A DNA stretch of 64,000 nucleotides from Absidia repens (Eukaryota; Mucoromycota; Mucoromycetes; Mucorales; Cunninghamellaceae): NCBI GenBank assembly GCA_002105175.1, contig MCGE01000003.1, forward strand, positions 372,001 to 436,000, written 5' to 3'. The translations under genes and the position numbers were made by a program. The notes beneath the pieces were generated by a model, which was given only the letters and a program-made list of their open reading frames with translations, was not told the origin of the DNA and searched no databases. The number at the start of each line of letters is the position of its first letter. Within the stretch, counting starts at the first letter, position 1. Of the stretch, positions 12,701-23,744 are shown one piece after another.

Positions 12701-15426
12701 AGAAAACCCGCAGTTGATCCACCATGTCATTCACCGTATTTTTCAAGTCCAAAATTTCGCCACGAGTTTCAACATCAATCTTCTTGGAGAGGTCGCCCAT
12801 CGCCACAGCCTTGGTCACACCAGCAATAGAGCGTACTTGGGTCGTAAGATTTGCCGCCATTGTGTTGACATTGTCCGTAAGGTCCTTCCATGCCCCACCC
12901 ACATCCTTGACGTTAGCTTGACCGCCAAGTTTGCCTTCCACTCCGACTTCCAGTGATACCCTACGGACTTCAGCTGAGAAAAGTGTCAATTGATCCACCT
13001 TGTGTAATGATAAAAATAAAAAGATGAGCGATGGGAATGTCACAAAAATTAACCACATGACATGATACAGGATCTTGGGGGTTTCCTTACCATTTGGTTC
13101 ATAGTGTTTTTCAGTTCCAAAACTTCGCCTTGAGCATTCGCCTTGACTTTCTTTGTTAGATCCCCACATGCTACCGCCTTGGCTACAACGGCAATATCCC
13201 GGACTTGACCAGTAATCTTGTAGGTCATCATATTCACATTGTCAGTAAGATCTTTCCATGTACCAGCCACATCCTTGACAACAGCTTGACCACCTAATAT
13301 ACCATCGGTGCCAACTTCTAATGAGACTCGAGTGACTTCGGTGGCAAATATAGATAGCTAGATCACGTAGTTCCAAAAAAAAAAAAAAAAAGTGAATTTA
13401 AACATCAAGTTTTTTTTTTTTTTTTTTTTGTAAACAGACAAAAAAGCTCAATTTTCATTTTACCTGATCGACCATAGTATTGATAGTGTTTTTCAAATCC
13501 AACATTTCGCCTTTCACTTCGACTGTCACCTTCTTCGTTAAGTCGCCACGCGCAACAGATTTGGAAACTTGAGCAATATCCCGTACTTGATTCGTCAGAT
13601 TGGTCGCCATAGTATTTACATTATCTGTCAGTTCTTTCCAGATACCATCCACGCCAGCCACTTTTGCTTGAGCACCTAACTTTCCTTCCGTTCCAACTTC
13701 ATGAGCCACACGTGATACTTCGGACGCAAAAAGGTTCAGTTGATTCACTATAAAAAAAATATAAAAGGACTTTCGTTAGTTCATTTGGTCATCCATCCGT
13801 TCATCTTGCCGGTGTTGTTTTTGATGTCCACCAATATTTCATTCTGTCAAATACAAAATGACATTCCTTTTTTGGTATGGCTTTGCTCAACCGACATGGA
13901 CCAAAAAAACAAAACCACACACACACACACACACACACACACACCAATGCACACAAAAGAAAAGCTTACCCATTGTATTGAATGTATTCTTGAGCAATAA
14001 TGTTTCGCCTTTGACCGGCACTGTCATGGCCTTACTAAGATCCCCACGAGCAATGGCAGTAGAGACATCAGCAATATCACGCACCTGCTCCAAATGGTTT
14101 CGAGTCATACTGTTGAGATTGACGACAAAGTTGTGCCAGACCCCTTTCATTGGACGATCGCAGCGTACTTGAACCCCGAGTTTACCTTTCACAGCAGTTT
14201 GATGAGCGACATAAAGCACCTCTTCAGTAATTGATTGTAAATGGTCGGCCATGGCATTGACGGCGTTTTTCAGTGTGTTGATGGGCGCATTTTTGGACGT
14301 GACCTTGTTGATGTTGTATCGTTCATGCGTACAAGTGATCCGCTGGTCAAGTTCCCCGGCAAACACCGCAGAGGCAACCTGGACAGCTTGAAGGACACAA
14401 TCAGGACAGACAATGTTATCGGCAGAAGTGTGAGAAGTGGCATCCGGGAAGGTAGTAGAGGAAGTATTCAAAGTAAAGTAGCTATTGATGTTGTTGACAG
14501 ATGTGGTGGCACCAGGAGCAGTAGAGGATGAAAATGAGACAGGATAAGCAGAGGCAGAAGAGGAAACAGTAAAAGGCAATGGTGGAGTAGTCGTAGTGGA
14601 TGAAGAGGAGGCAAGTCCAGGAGCATTTAATGGAGAAGTAGCTAGCAGAAATGAGTCATGTTAGTATCCAATATATAATACAAAAAACTTTAATAGTCTT
14701 TAACTTACCAAAATAAGCAGAGGATTGTGATACAGCAGATAAAGAAGGGATCGGTTGACAAGAATGCATTTTATCCATTAAAGAAGAATCCAATAAAGAG
14801 GGAGGCATATTTTCTTCAGGTGTGACATTGGTTGAATCAGTATTGGTGGTAGTGGAGGAGGGATATTGATATTGGTGTCTACGTGAGCTTGGAAGATCTT
14901 TGTTATCTTCGTCGTCGGTCTCTTCCACAATTTCTACAATGCGGTCACTGTTGTTGTTGTTGGACTGATAGAGCAAATGTTGATGTTCCATCCCAATTCT
15001 ATACCGCAAGTTTTCAGTTTCTAGTTGTAATTGACGTTGAGCGATATTTTTCAGTGCTGAATCCATATATTTTAGCATTTCCAATTGAGTGGCATCCAAA
15101 GTTGAATTATCAGGCAAACGTTGACTAAGACAATGGTCAATGTTCCCTTGGTCCAAGTGCCTGACCATATCATGCACGTATTGTATGGCGTCCATCGAGT
15201 TGTTTCTTTCAATGTCGTTATTCAAAGAACTAGTACAAATCTCGTTGTTGTTGTTGTTGTTGTTGTGAATTTCTTCTGTGTTTGTGGTGTTGCTGATATG
15301 ATCGCTTCCACTCTCAGAATCAGTATAAGAAGAAGATGGAGACAGATTGCTGGTATCACTGAGATTTGAAGAGTGGGGTCTTTTGTGTAAACGGGTATGA
15401 AGATCGTCAGAAGAAGTGCGTTTCAT
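5570..15426 (-). CDS. Group III hybrid histidine kinase (Nik1/Os-1 type) with a hugely expanded HAMP array
   Basis: Cytosolic sensor kinase feeding the His-Asp phosphorelay to Ypd1, Ssk1/Skn7 and the Hog1 pathway. This family is the target of phenylpyrrole and dicarboximide fungicides. Eight exons: 15426-14709, 14641-13970, 13747-13464, 13357-13091, 12998-8050, 7956-6764, 6667-5785 and 5677-5570, about 3,024 residues. Order: disordered Ser/Asn/Thr-rich N-terminus (1-300), a divergent HAMP, about 23 modules of 92 residues (about 370-2490), HisKA with [15 protein letters not shown] (His near 2521), HATPase with [16 protein letters not shown] and GGTGLGLSI, and a receiver with LLAEDN, phospho-Asp in LMDVQMP and Lys in VTKPLRF (about 2889-3010). 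Usual family members are about 1,100-1,400 residues. The exons sum to 3n-1: one base is missing at GGG 6972-6974, between IGDP and LRLRQVITN in the N-box, so the catalytic domain is out of frame as assembled. There is no transmembrane segment. Confidence 0.9.
8050..12998 (-). repeat. Coding tandem array of 276 bp HAMP modules
   Basis: This single 4.9 kb exon encodes about 18 successive 92-residue modules, each with the pattern [20 protein letters not shown], EGKLGGQ, GTWxxLTxNVN, NLTxQVRSIA, GDLSKxI and GEILxLKN. Five more modules sit in flanking exons (two upstream exons, the end of exon 2, and two in exon 6). Some non-adjacent units appear identical in DNA: 8917-9265 equals 11953-12301 by eye. 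Modules vary mainly at the GVAGTW/NVDGTW position and at the last residues before GDLSK. The pattern implies unequal crossing-over or gene conversion. Confidence 0.9.
13917..13943. repeat. (CA)n microsatellite in a histidine kinase intron
   Basis: About thirteen CA dinucleotides on the plus strand, inside the intron between exons 2 and 3 of the histidine kinase gene. Confidence 0.9.
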
Positions 15427-15660
15427 AACCTCTTCAATGGATAATTTAATATTGGAAGGTAAATAATGACCTTATGTAAAGAAGGGGGGATATGATATAG
15501 TGCAAAAAAAATATAAAAAAAAAAGAATTGAAGAATGTACAACAAAGAAGAAAAAACAGAAAAAAAGAAAAAAAGAAAAAAAGATTGAGAAATTGTCAAC
15601 ACTGGTGTGGCTTTAAGCTAGGTTTGAATTTTTTATATTATAATTTTCCCCTACCATAAA

Positions 15661-15694
<34 letters not shown>

Positions 15695-16223
15695 GCAAGG
15701 AAGCTAAATTAGAGTTAGGTGCGCGGTGACGTTATGGAAAAAGTTCTGTAAGCAGTAGCCAATGGTATACAATGCTTTATAATAATATACAATGGACCAC
15801 TTGACACTTATGTTTACTGTGTACAGTAGAGTACACGGCCTGGGGGCACCCGCCCATACCCTACCCACCATTAAACTTCATTCCGGGAGCCCGACAGCAT
15901 TTTGTAACAGTTGTAAAACAAAACGGTTGTACGTAGCGGTTCCATTGGTTATTGGTTTACAATTACAGTGTCAGCTGATCTATTATAGTAGAGGTGATCT
16001 TACACACAATATAAAATGTATTCATCACAAGACGAGCCTTGCAAATAAATACAGGCCTTCTTTATGAGCATTTTATTGGTTGGTGGAATCCCTAGACGCA
16101 TTACTGTTTTTGGTAGCGACTTCATCGTTTCAAGCGGGGTTTTTAAATTGCTCGCTTTTTTTTTTTTTTTATTTTTTGCCTGATTTTATATTTTATAGTC
16201 ATCAATCGCCAAAAGACTTCATC
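15427..16223. other. Intergenic, histidine kinase upstream region
   Basis: AT-rich upstream sequence with A-rich runs (15,500-15,590) and a poly(A) tract at 15,662-15,691, followed by a less AT-biased stretch near 15,700-16,060. No supported gene is seen. It presumably includes the promoter of the minus-strand kinase gene. Confidence 0.45.
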
Positions 16224-17076
16224 ATGTGGAAAAAATTGTATTCGCAGCTTCTTATACCTTGTAGCTCATCTCACAGTAAGTTACTACTCAAAGAGACTCC
16301 TTATTTCTTCGTCGACACTTAAGCTTGCTTTTTTATTTTTATTTTAGTGGTTTGGGTCAATGAATCAATAGAAACATGACTATCATGTGTGCTTATGTAG
16401 TTGTGGTATCTATATTGTCTATATTATACTTGAAGATTTAATCGCTAATCTACAATCACGGGTGGCGTCTTTTGTACGGTTGTCAGATACGGGGCTATCA
16501 GACCTTACAGCGCGTTTGACCAAGGTGATACAACGACTTACCCTCTCTACCTATAGTATGGTACCTCTGAAGCGCTTGGAAAATGGAATTGACGTGGCAA
16601 GCGGCGGTGATTGATGGTGCTACTGTATGTAGATGAGGTTACATGTAGAATTCAAATCATTCACAGTTTATTTTTATTTATTAGTTTGCCAAAATGCGTT
16701 CCAACTCACTGCTGATGCCTCGAACGAAGTTTTTGCCCCAATTTGCATTAATCCAAGTGGGCGAAATATTGATTCGGTAAAAAGTGAAATATATACTAGA
16801 CAGAAAACGTAAAAATGACACTCTTTTTTCTCTTTCGGTATACTTTATAGGCGATCACGAGTTATTCCAGCAGATGACTAAATGTATGTGACTACTGATA
16901 CGAACGACTTCTGGGTATCGCCTTGACGTGAATTTGGTTTAGCATCATCGATGTCTTTTTGACGAGTCTATTCGCTTATCTATCCACACGATTATTGTCA
17001 CAGGTATGAACGAAATAGAACTTCAATTTTTAAATTGCATGATCATGACAACTAACGCTTTCTTCTTTATTATATG

Positions 17077-17125
<49 letters not shown>

Positions 17126-17143
17126 CTGTCATTGCTTGACTGA
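16224..17143 (+). other. Unassigned spliced coding-like locus, possibly degenerate
   Basis: Several plus-strand segments look protein-coding and are bounded by plausible fungal introns, but I could not join them into one open frame. Candidates: MWKKLYSQLLIPCSSSH from 16224, donor GTAAGT; LEDLIANLQSRVASFVRL and DLTARLTKVIQRLT around 16,430-16,560; MELTWQAAVIDGAT, donor GTATGT near 16,624; FAKMRSNSLLMPRTKFLP and FALIQVGEILIR to a donor at 16,778; then RSRVIPADD followed by TAA; and IIDVFLTSLFAYLSTRLL, LSLLD ending near 17,143 after a poly(T)-containing intron. The last two share a frame across a GTATGT-TTTAG intron but are separated by a stop. Either a decayed gene or one with splicing I misread; family not recognised. 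Confidence 0.35.
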
Positions 17144-18203
17144 GAACAATGCTGGTGTTGTAATCTTGTCCAAAAATAAGTGACGATGATGCTGGGAACT
17201 ATGGCTGTATGGAATTATGACAAAGCCTGAAACGTCACAGTAGGAATGGACATGAAGGACGAATGATATAGTAACGAATGCATTAGACTCACCATTTTGT
17301 CCATTTTTCTTCTTAGTAGAATGTTTATTTGACAAGAATTATCAAGAGGGATTTGTTTCTACACAAAGTGATGATTCTTGAGGGATTGATTGGTGATGAT
17401 GATGACGATGATGGTGTGGATATTGATCATCCCCCCCCAACAAAATAGGCGAATTGACATTATGGCAAATTGAAAGTAGCACGTGTTTGACTCACTATTT
17501 ATTGTTATTATTATTATTATTATTATTTATCATACTAGTATGTAAACTTGAATACTTTGCAATGATTCCATTTGTAGTAAACATCTTGTGATAAATGATA
17601 GTTGTAGTGATTAGCATATTTTTTATATTATACTGATTGACCTTCATTAATAAAGTTTATATATTTATATTTTTATTTGAAATGCTCTCATGTCCCACAT
17701 CATAAATTATTTATTATGTTTATATGATATGTATATTTGTAGGCGTTTGATTGATGAGCGAAAAAGATTCTGCACAGGTTAAATAAGGGATGACAGTAGG
17801 TGTAACCCCATTGACCCGTAAACGTGGTTGGTTTGACATGGAATATTCATGACGTACTTCCCCCTCTCTGGCTTTTGAGTTCAGGTCATTCATTCCACAT
17901 GATTTTCTAGGAAGAGCTGGTAAATTTAAACCTTGTACAAGAAAATTATTTCATTTTTGTACTCCTCATTTTCTTATATCCTTCTCCACTTTTTACTTTT
18001 TATTTCTAATTCTTCTTCTCTTCTTTTTTCTTTTTCTGCAGAAAAAAACTAGTTACATACGTTGGTGGAATTTCTAGCATTTTTATAGGGACGGAATTTG
18101 AATTTAAGAATTTCCCTTCCCCTTTTATTTTTCACTTCCAGTAACACTAACAACCAACCATCAATAGTAAAGTCGAAAGTGGATACCATTAACATCAACC
18201 AAA
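17144..18203. other. Intergenic, upstream of the ADP-ribosylglycohydrolase-like gene
   Basis: No supported exon. It contains a C run near 17,430, an ATT-repeat near 17,500-17,525 and a pyrimidine-rich stretch at 17,950-18,045 that probably belongs to the promoter or 5' leader of the next gene. Confidence 0.45.
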
Positions 18204-20203
18204 ATGAGGATTCCATCCGGATGTTCGAAAAATGACAAATCTACTATCGTCGACAAAGTCAAAGGCTTGATTTTTGGTATAAAAGATACATTTCACAGCG
18301 AATCCAGCACATTCTCCATTTACTCACAATTTTTATTTCGTTTTATTTTAATGTGATACAGGTGCTATCATTGGCGATAGCCTTGGCTTGGCTACTGAAG
18401 GCATGACGAAATCCGAAGTCCATCAAGTATATGGCAATGGTCCCATACGGTTTGGTATTGAAGATAATGAAGGCGTGCCTTTTTTACGTGATAGTTATCG
18501 AGCTTCCTTTGAAGACAAGTAAGTAATCAAACATTTCATCATCATCTTAATTGGGACCAGCATCTCCGAAAGGAGTGACGGAAGGGGGATATACATACCT
18601 TTACAGAAAAAAATATGTATAGTGAGTCCGCTTATAGTTATTCTCTTTACATGTAAAAAAAGAAAAAAAAATAACAACAAATAAATATGCTGAACAAGCA
18701 ATATTTAGAAAGGGAAATAGACAGGGCGGGCGAATGACTGGCAAGAGTATCTGGTCATAAGAGACAGGGGAAGATGTTATAAAAACAAACGGAGATTGAA
18801 AAGGCATGAAAAAAAATGTGCTGGAACTGAAAGCTAATTTTTTATTTCCTTCTTTCCTTATTTCCCAATGTAGTGACTTCAGTGGGGATTCCGAACAACA
18901 ACTACTTATTATTCAATCGATCATGCAAAATGGGGTCTTCAGTTATAAAGAATACGCAAAACTATTACAAGATTATAGCGTACATGGATTACCAGGACTT
19001 GACAAAAAACCTGTTGGCATCAACACAACCAGTCAAGTGGTCGTCGCTCATCCAGATTTCCTCACCAATCCTGTAAGGTCTACTTTCCTTGTTTCGTTTC
19101 TTATTTTTATTCATACATTAATTTTTTCTTTATTTCACCTTTTATTTTAGCGCAAGGCAGCAGCGGAAGTATGGCAAACAACAAACAAGCTTCGGGGTGC
19201 TAGTGGCGCTATTGTCCGAGCTGCTTTATTGGGCGTGCCAAAGTTTTGGGATGGAACCACCGTGATTGAAAACACCGCTGATTGTTGCCGAATTACTCAT
19301 CCTGATCCTCGATGCATGATTTCTTGTGTGATTGTATCTACTTTGGTGGCAAGGATTCTCCGTGGCCAGGACTTGGAAAATGAAGAGCACGAAAACCTCA
19401 CCAGCAATACCAACAACAACAATGGCTTGAACCATATCAACATTATTAACAAGTCATCGGTACCATCCTCATTAACCTTACCACCTACGCCTACTGATTC
19501 ACATCGCATGTCAACATCATCCATGAATGGGAAAGAAAACGTTGTATCTTCATTATCTCAGCAACAAAAGCAACAAAAGCAACAACGACAAACGCTCTTA
19601 AACGAAAATGTGACTCCTCCGCCCTCCTCTCCTACGTCAAGTTGCTACACATCGTCGTCGTCGTCATTGTCATTACATCTAGATACAAGTACTACCTTGA
19701 TGAAAATTGTACGCAGTGTGATCGATACCAACAAACGAATCCTGACCGCACCCAATACTGATCCTTTATTTATGACACCTGAAACTGACGTGAAACAAAC
19801 GCAGCTCTATTATCAACAGTTGATGGAAACATGCTCTTATTTTGAAGATGGACCTGTTGATTTTGGATTTTTGCAACTGGATGCTTTGGTGATTGATGAT
19901 GATGATGGTGGCGATGGTGATGATGAACAAGAAGCTTTAAGCCGTGGTTCGTTTAAATGCCTCAGTGCTGGTCTCTATTCATTTACTCGGCATTTACCCG
20001 CTGGTCGAGAAACGGAATACTTCAAACATATACTGATGGATCTGGTGATGCAAGGTGGTGAAGCTGATACAAATGCTACGGTGGTTGGTGCTTTATTAGG
20101 TGTCCGATTGGGCTATTCTCAACTACCATCTGAATGGGTCGTTGGGCTGAAACGATGGGAATGGTTGGAAGATCAAGTGGATGAATTTTGTAGTTTACTT
20201 TAG
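18204..20203 (+). CDS. ADP-ribosylglycohydrolase (ARH/DraG)-like protein
   Basis: Family members remove ADP-ribose from proteins or related substrates using a binuclear metal site. Four exons (18204-18276, 18362-18518, 18874-19072, 19151-20203) give 493 residues with exact frame closure. Domain signs: FGAIIGDSLGLATEG near residue 24, matching the G-A-x-x-G-D-x-L-G family start; THPDPRC in the middle; and QGGEADTNATVVGALLGVRL near the C-terminus, the GGDTDTN region. Key positions are altered: the usual W-T-D-D-T reads F-S-G-D-S (NDFSGDSEQ), and GGDTD reads GGEAD, so one or more metal ligands may be lost. A low-complexity insert (Asn, Gln and Ser runs, about residues 220-320) splits the fold. 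Fold assignment is solid; catalytic activity is uncertain. Confidence 0.85.
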
Positions 20204-20920
20204 AATAATCTTCTCTTCTCTCCTCTACCTATTACGCATTTTTTTTTTTATTCATCAGCATTATTATTTTATTACTATTCAATCATTTACCATTATCGCC
20301 ATCTCTATCACCACCCTTCATTCTACCTATACCTCTTTTTGGATACCACCTACAGTCTCCGTTGGATATCAATACTTATGAATTCTATGGACACCTTTAT
20401 TTTGAATGTCAACACACAAGAACCCTTGGATACATTTTGCTTACCTTTCCCTTCATATAAATTATCACCCATTTTAGTTTATTATTATCGCTCCCCCATT
20501 TGTTCTCATCGCTATTCATTGTTCTACCTTCCTTTTTCTACTATACACTCTTCCCTCTACTTTTCTTTTGCATAGCTGGTTATTTTTTGAAGCCTTTTTT
20601 TTATATATATATCACCATCAATAAACAATCATTCTTTGTTATCCCAATAAAAAAAACGTATTTTTACATATATGTGTACAAGTCCTGCATTCGCTATTTT
20701 TTTCAAAGGGGGCCCTTTTTATCTGTCCAATAGAAAACTACATTTAAGGAGCCACTTCATGAGTCATACTGTATTTTGTTTTATTCATAAAATATATAAT
20801 ACATGCATAAAAATAAACAAGACTAAACTAAATATAAACTCTGCTACAGTATACTAAAAACTGATTAGACTAATGACTAAAACTAATATGCCTGCTTAGC
20901 ACCGTCGAGCGTTTCCCAAA
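20204..20920. other. Convergent intergenic region
   Basis: The two neighbouring genes point at each other here. The sequence is AT-rich and low in structure, with several aataaa-like motifs on the plus strand. No additional gene is supported. Confidence 0.5.
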
Positions 20921-20923
20921 CGA

Positions 20924-21636
20924 TCATGCTGTTTTCTTGTTCAACACCACTCGATCCACCATTTCACATGATGAGCCTAAATAGTTCGCTGGGTCACAAA
21001 GTTCATCAAGCCATCCATCCTTTTGTGTTTCAATAATCTTCTTTAAACGCATATCTTGCTTCAATAGGTCAATCAGCATACAATCTTGATCCAAAGCCTG
21101 GCGACTGAGATCATATATAAAATCGTGTACTTCTTGCCGCCCATTAAACGCAGGCGCCATAGCCATCATCACCGCCTCAGACACAATCAGGCCCTTAGTC
21201 AACCGGAGATTTCTTGCCATGTTTTCGGGATAGATCGTAAGTCCTTCCATTAAGAGTTTGGTTTGTGAGAGTACACCTGAGGTCAGAATAAACGCTTCGG
21301 GTAAAACAATCCATTCTAAGAAGAAAAAAAAATGAATTTGGTTTGTTTTGTTTTGTTTTTTCTGTGGATGGTATAGGAATGACGTGATTACCTATTTCCC
21401 AGGGTCCAGTGGATCTTTCATGATCAGCTACCATGGCATCCATCAATGCAGCGGAATGTTGTCGTACAGTAGCTGCCATCGAGTGAATATAGGCGCAACT
21501 AATGGGATTCATCTTTTGAGGCATGGTTGAGCTAGATCCTCGGTGTGGGACATATTTTTCAGACACTTCACCTACTTCAGTCTGCATCATCAACTATAAA
21601 CCCAAATCATAATTAACTACTATAGAAGAGGAATCT

Positions 21637-21683
<47 letters not shown>

Positions 21684-22626
21684 AATTTACCTTGATATCT
21701 TGTGCATTTTTTGATAAGGTACCACAGAGCAAGGCCAAAAACGCACCAACATCAGCTATACAGTCCCGTTCAGTGTGCCATGCGATATCTGGTTGATCCA
21801 ATTTTAATTCCTCGGCCAGCAGTTTTTGACACTCCAAGCCTCGATCCCCCAATGGCGCTAACGTACCCGCCGCCCCACCGAACTCTAACATGAGCGCAGA
21901 TTCTCTTAATTGATCCAATCGTCTCTTGTGGCGTTTCAAAGTCGCTAAGAGTCGGGCCATCTTGAATCCAAAAGTAATCGGAACTGCTTGTTGAAGATTA
22001 CTTCTTCCAGCCACTACATAAAAGGCGAATTCGAATCAAATAAAAAAAAATTGTAAGCATAACAAAACTACCGCATCTACACCCTGTATCTTACTTGGTA
22101 AAGACCGATGTTCCATGGCTAAAGAAGAGACAGCATCCATCACATATTCCAGGTGGGTATCGATCCAGAGCAAACTATCGCGAATTTGCATCACAGTGGC
22201 AGTGTCGGTCACATCCTGGGTCGTAGCACCATAATGACAGAATTTACCCAATCCATTTTCGCATGCCTCCTCTAATTGTTGGACCACGCCAAGTACAGGA
22301 TATCCAATAAGCTCAGTGGTTGATTTCAGTTTACCCATGTCGATATGATCGAGTGTTGCTTTCTTCCTGATTTCGTCATAGGCATTCAGTGGAATGAGGC
22401 CCATTGCACTTTGTGATTTTGCCAACGCAATTTCCCAGTCCAGATAATACTTGGTTCTTCTTTCATCGGACCAGATTTCTATGACAAGAACAACAAAGGG
22501 GAGGACGGAAAAGATTCATAAGTCCTAATATGAGTTTTCTTAAACATGGACATTTATATATTTACCTCGTACTTCTTTCGTTCCAAAGATATCTTTAAAA
22601 ATAATGGAGTTGACGACGGATGACAT
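20924..22626 (-). CDS. Fumarase/aspartase-superfamily lyase (carboxymuconate cycloisomerase / adenylosuccinate lyase-like)
   Basis: Five exons (22626-22566, 22478-22095, 22013-21691, 21593-21392, 21315-20924) close exactly into 453 residues. The superfamily signature GSSSTMPQKMNP is in exon 4, and the conserved regions HYGATTQDVTDTA and PMAGRSNLQQAVP are created across clean splice junctions. The N-terminal block EIWSDERRTKYYLDWEIALA also fits. These enzymes do beta-elimination or cycloisomerisation on succinyl-type substrates as homotetramers. Length and the LEFGGAAGTLAPLG block resemble PcaB-type 3-carboxy-cis,cis-muconate cycloisomerase and its fungal relatives at least as well as adenylosuccinate lyase, so the substrate is left open. 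An intron carries an A-run of about 40 on the transcript strand. The VOC gene upstream is on the same strand. Confidence 0.85.
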
Positions 22627-22667
22627 TGAGTTCAAAGGGAAATATAAAAAAGGGTGTAAAAAAAAAA

Positions 22668-23037
22668 GTGGAAGTAGCTAGATTTTATTTACACTAATCG
22701 CATAAGAGCGGTCTGTGAATATTTATGAAGGTGGCCAAAAGCGAAAAAGTTTACCCCCCCCCCGTATAAATTACACCTGTCGATTCGCTACTTCAATCAA
22801 ATTCCCATCAGGATCATAAATATATATAGAAGTTAATGATCCATGGGGTGTGATAAAAAAGTGGAAGTAGCTAGATTTTATTTACACTAATCGCATAAGA
22901 GCGGTCTGTGAATATTTATGAAGGTGGCCAAAAGCGAAAAAGTTTACCCCCCCGTATAAATTACACCTGTCGATTCGCTACTTCAATCAAATTCCCATCT
23001 GGATCATAAATATATATAGAAGTTAATGATCCATGGG
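22668..23037. repeat. Direct tandem duplication (about 180 bp, period 193) of the VOC gene 3' end
   Basis: 22668-22847 is repeated at 22861-23037. By eye the copies differ by one substitution (catcagg versus catctgg) and by the length of a C run (nine versus seven). The second copy contains the genuine last codons and stop of the VOC gene. The first is a non-functional extra copy lying in the promoter region of the lyase gene. Confidence 0.92.
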
Positions 23038-23506
23038 CCCCTGTCCTTTGAACAATGTGTTGATCGTTTTCTAGCACCAAGGGCCTACCAGCGTTGCAGA
23101 GGTCTTGGTTGGTAGAAATTGAATTTTGCCAGTGCTTCAAAATATGCGAAACTGGTTGATCCGTGTAAAAGCAAAGATCGGTGCTACCGGGCAGAGGATG
23201 CTGAGCCATTGGATTGACCCTCATGTCTTTTTCATGTAGGTTGATTTTTTGGTCGCCAAATAAAAGGGCAACCCTTGTCTTACTAGGGTCAGATGGGGAA
23301 ATAAACGTTTGTGTATTCATTCCACTTTATAATAACATAGAATAAAATAAAATCACCTTCCCGAATGATGAGTAAAACGTCCCCAGTCCCTGCATAATAC
23401 CTATCATATAAGTCACTTACAGCATGGTTTCGTACCAGCTACATGATCTCTTGATGTTTGATACAGTGATGACGATATGGTCTAGTCCTTTGATAACAGG
23501 CTTCAT
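22961..23506 (-). CDS. Glyoxalase/bleomycin-resistance (VOC) family protein
   Basis: Two exons (23506-23421 and 23324-22961) give 149 residues. Exon 1 encodes MKPVIKGLDHIVITVSNIKR and the SWYETML helix; splicing with acceptor AAAG produces LGMNTQTF. Further motifs are ALLFGDQKINLHE, PGSTDLCFYTD and SIYIYDPDGNLIEVAN, the betaalphabetabetabeta modules and metal-site His/Glu positions of vicinal-oxygen-chelate proteins. This subtype has no fixed reaction; close relatives are annotated only as glyoxalase-like. The start is the first ATG ahead of the canonical HIVITVSN strand. The intron could be read as containing a further exon (GTATTATGCAGG...), but that would put a stop in frame. Confidence 0.9.
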
Positions 23507-23744
23507 GATACTGAATAGATGGATGAGCAAAAAGAGGATGTAAAAGGAAAAGATGGGTCTATTGCTAAAGAGCTGGATCCATTTACATCAATTAAAATTG
23601 CATTGGTGTCACCGTCTTCAGATTTCAAATTGGAGAGGGGTTGGGTTCCACAGGCAGTTGCTAATTGGGCAACCCTGTCCCCGATAACGTAGACGCAATT
23701 TTTTGGAGATGCTTGATACATTAAGTAAAAAACAACAACATTAA
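23507..23744. other. 5' flank of the VOC gene
   Basis: Short upstream region. A 72-codon minus-strand open frame (23503-23721) overlaps it but has no recognisable domain, so it is not called as a gene. Confidence 0.4.

Noticed and set aside
8443..12956. Many plus-strand open frames over the HAMP array
   Set aside because: They are antisense shadows of a repetitive coding exon; the same shadow recurs in every module.
23325..23420. A small internal exon in the VOC intron
   Set aside because: Including it places a stop immediately after; joining the outer exons directly gives the conserved LGM and exact frame closure.
23503..23721. Minus-strand open frame of 72 codons upstream of the VOC gene
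   Set aside because: It overlaps the VOC start, has no recognisable domain and no splice partner. It could be a relic exon but support is too weak.
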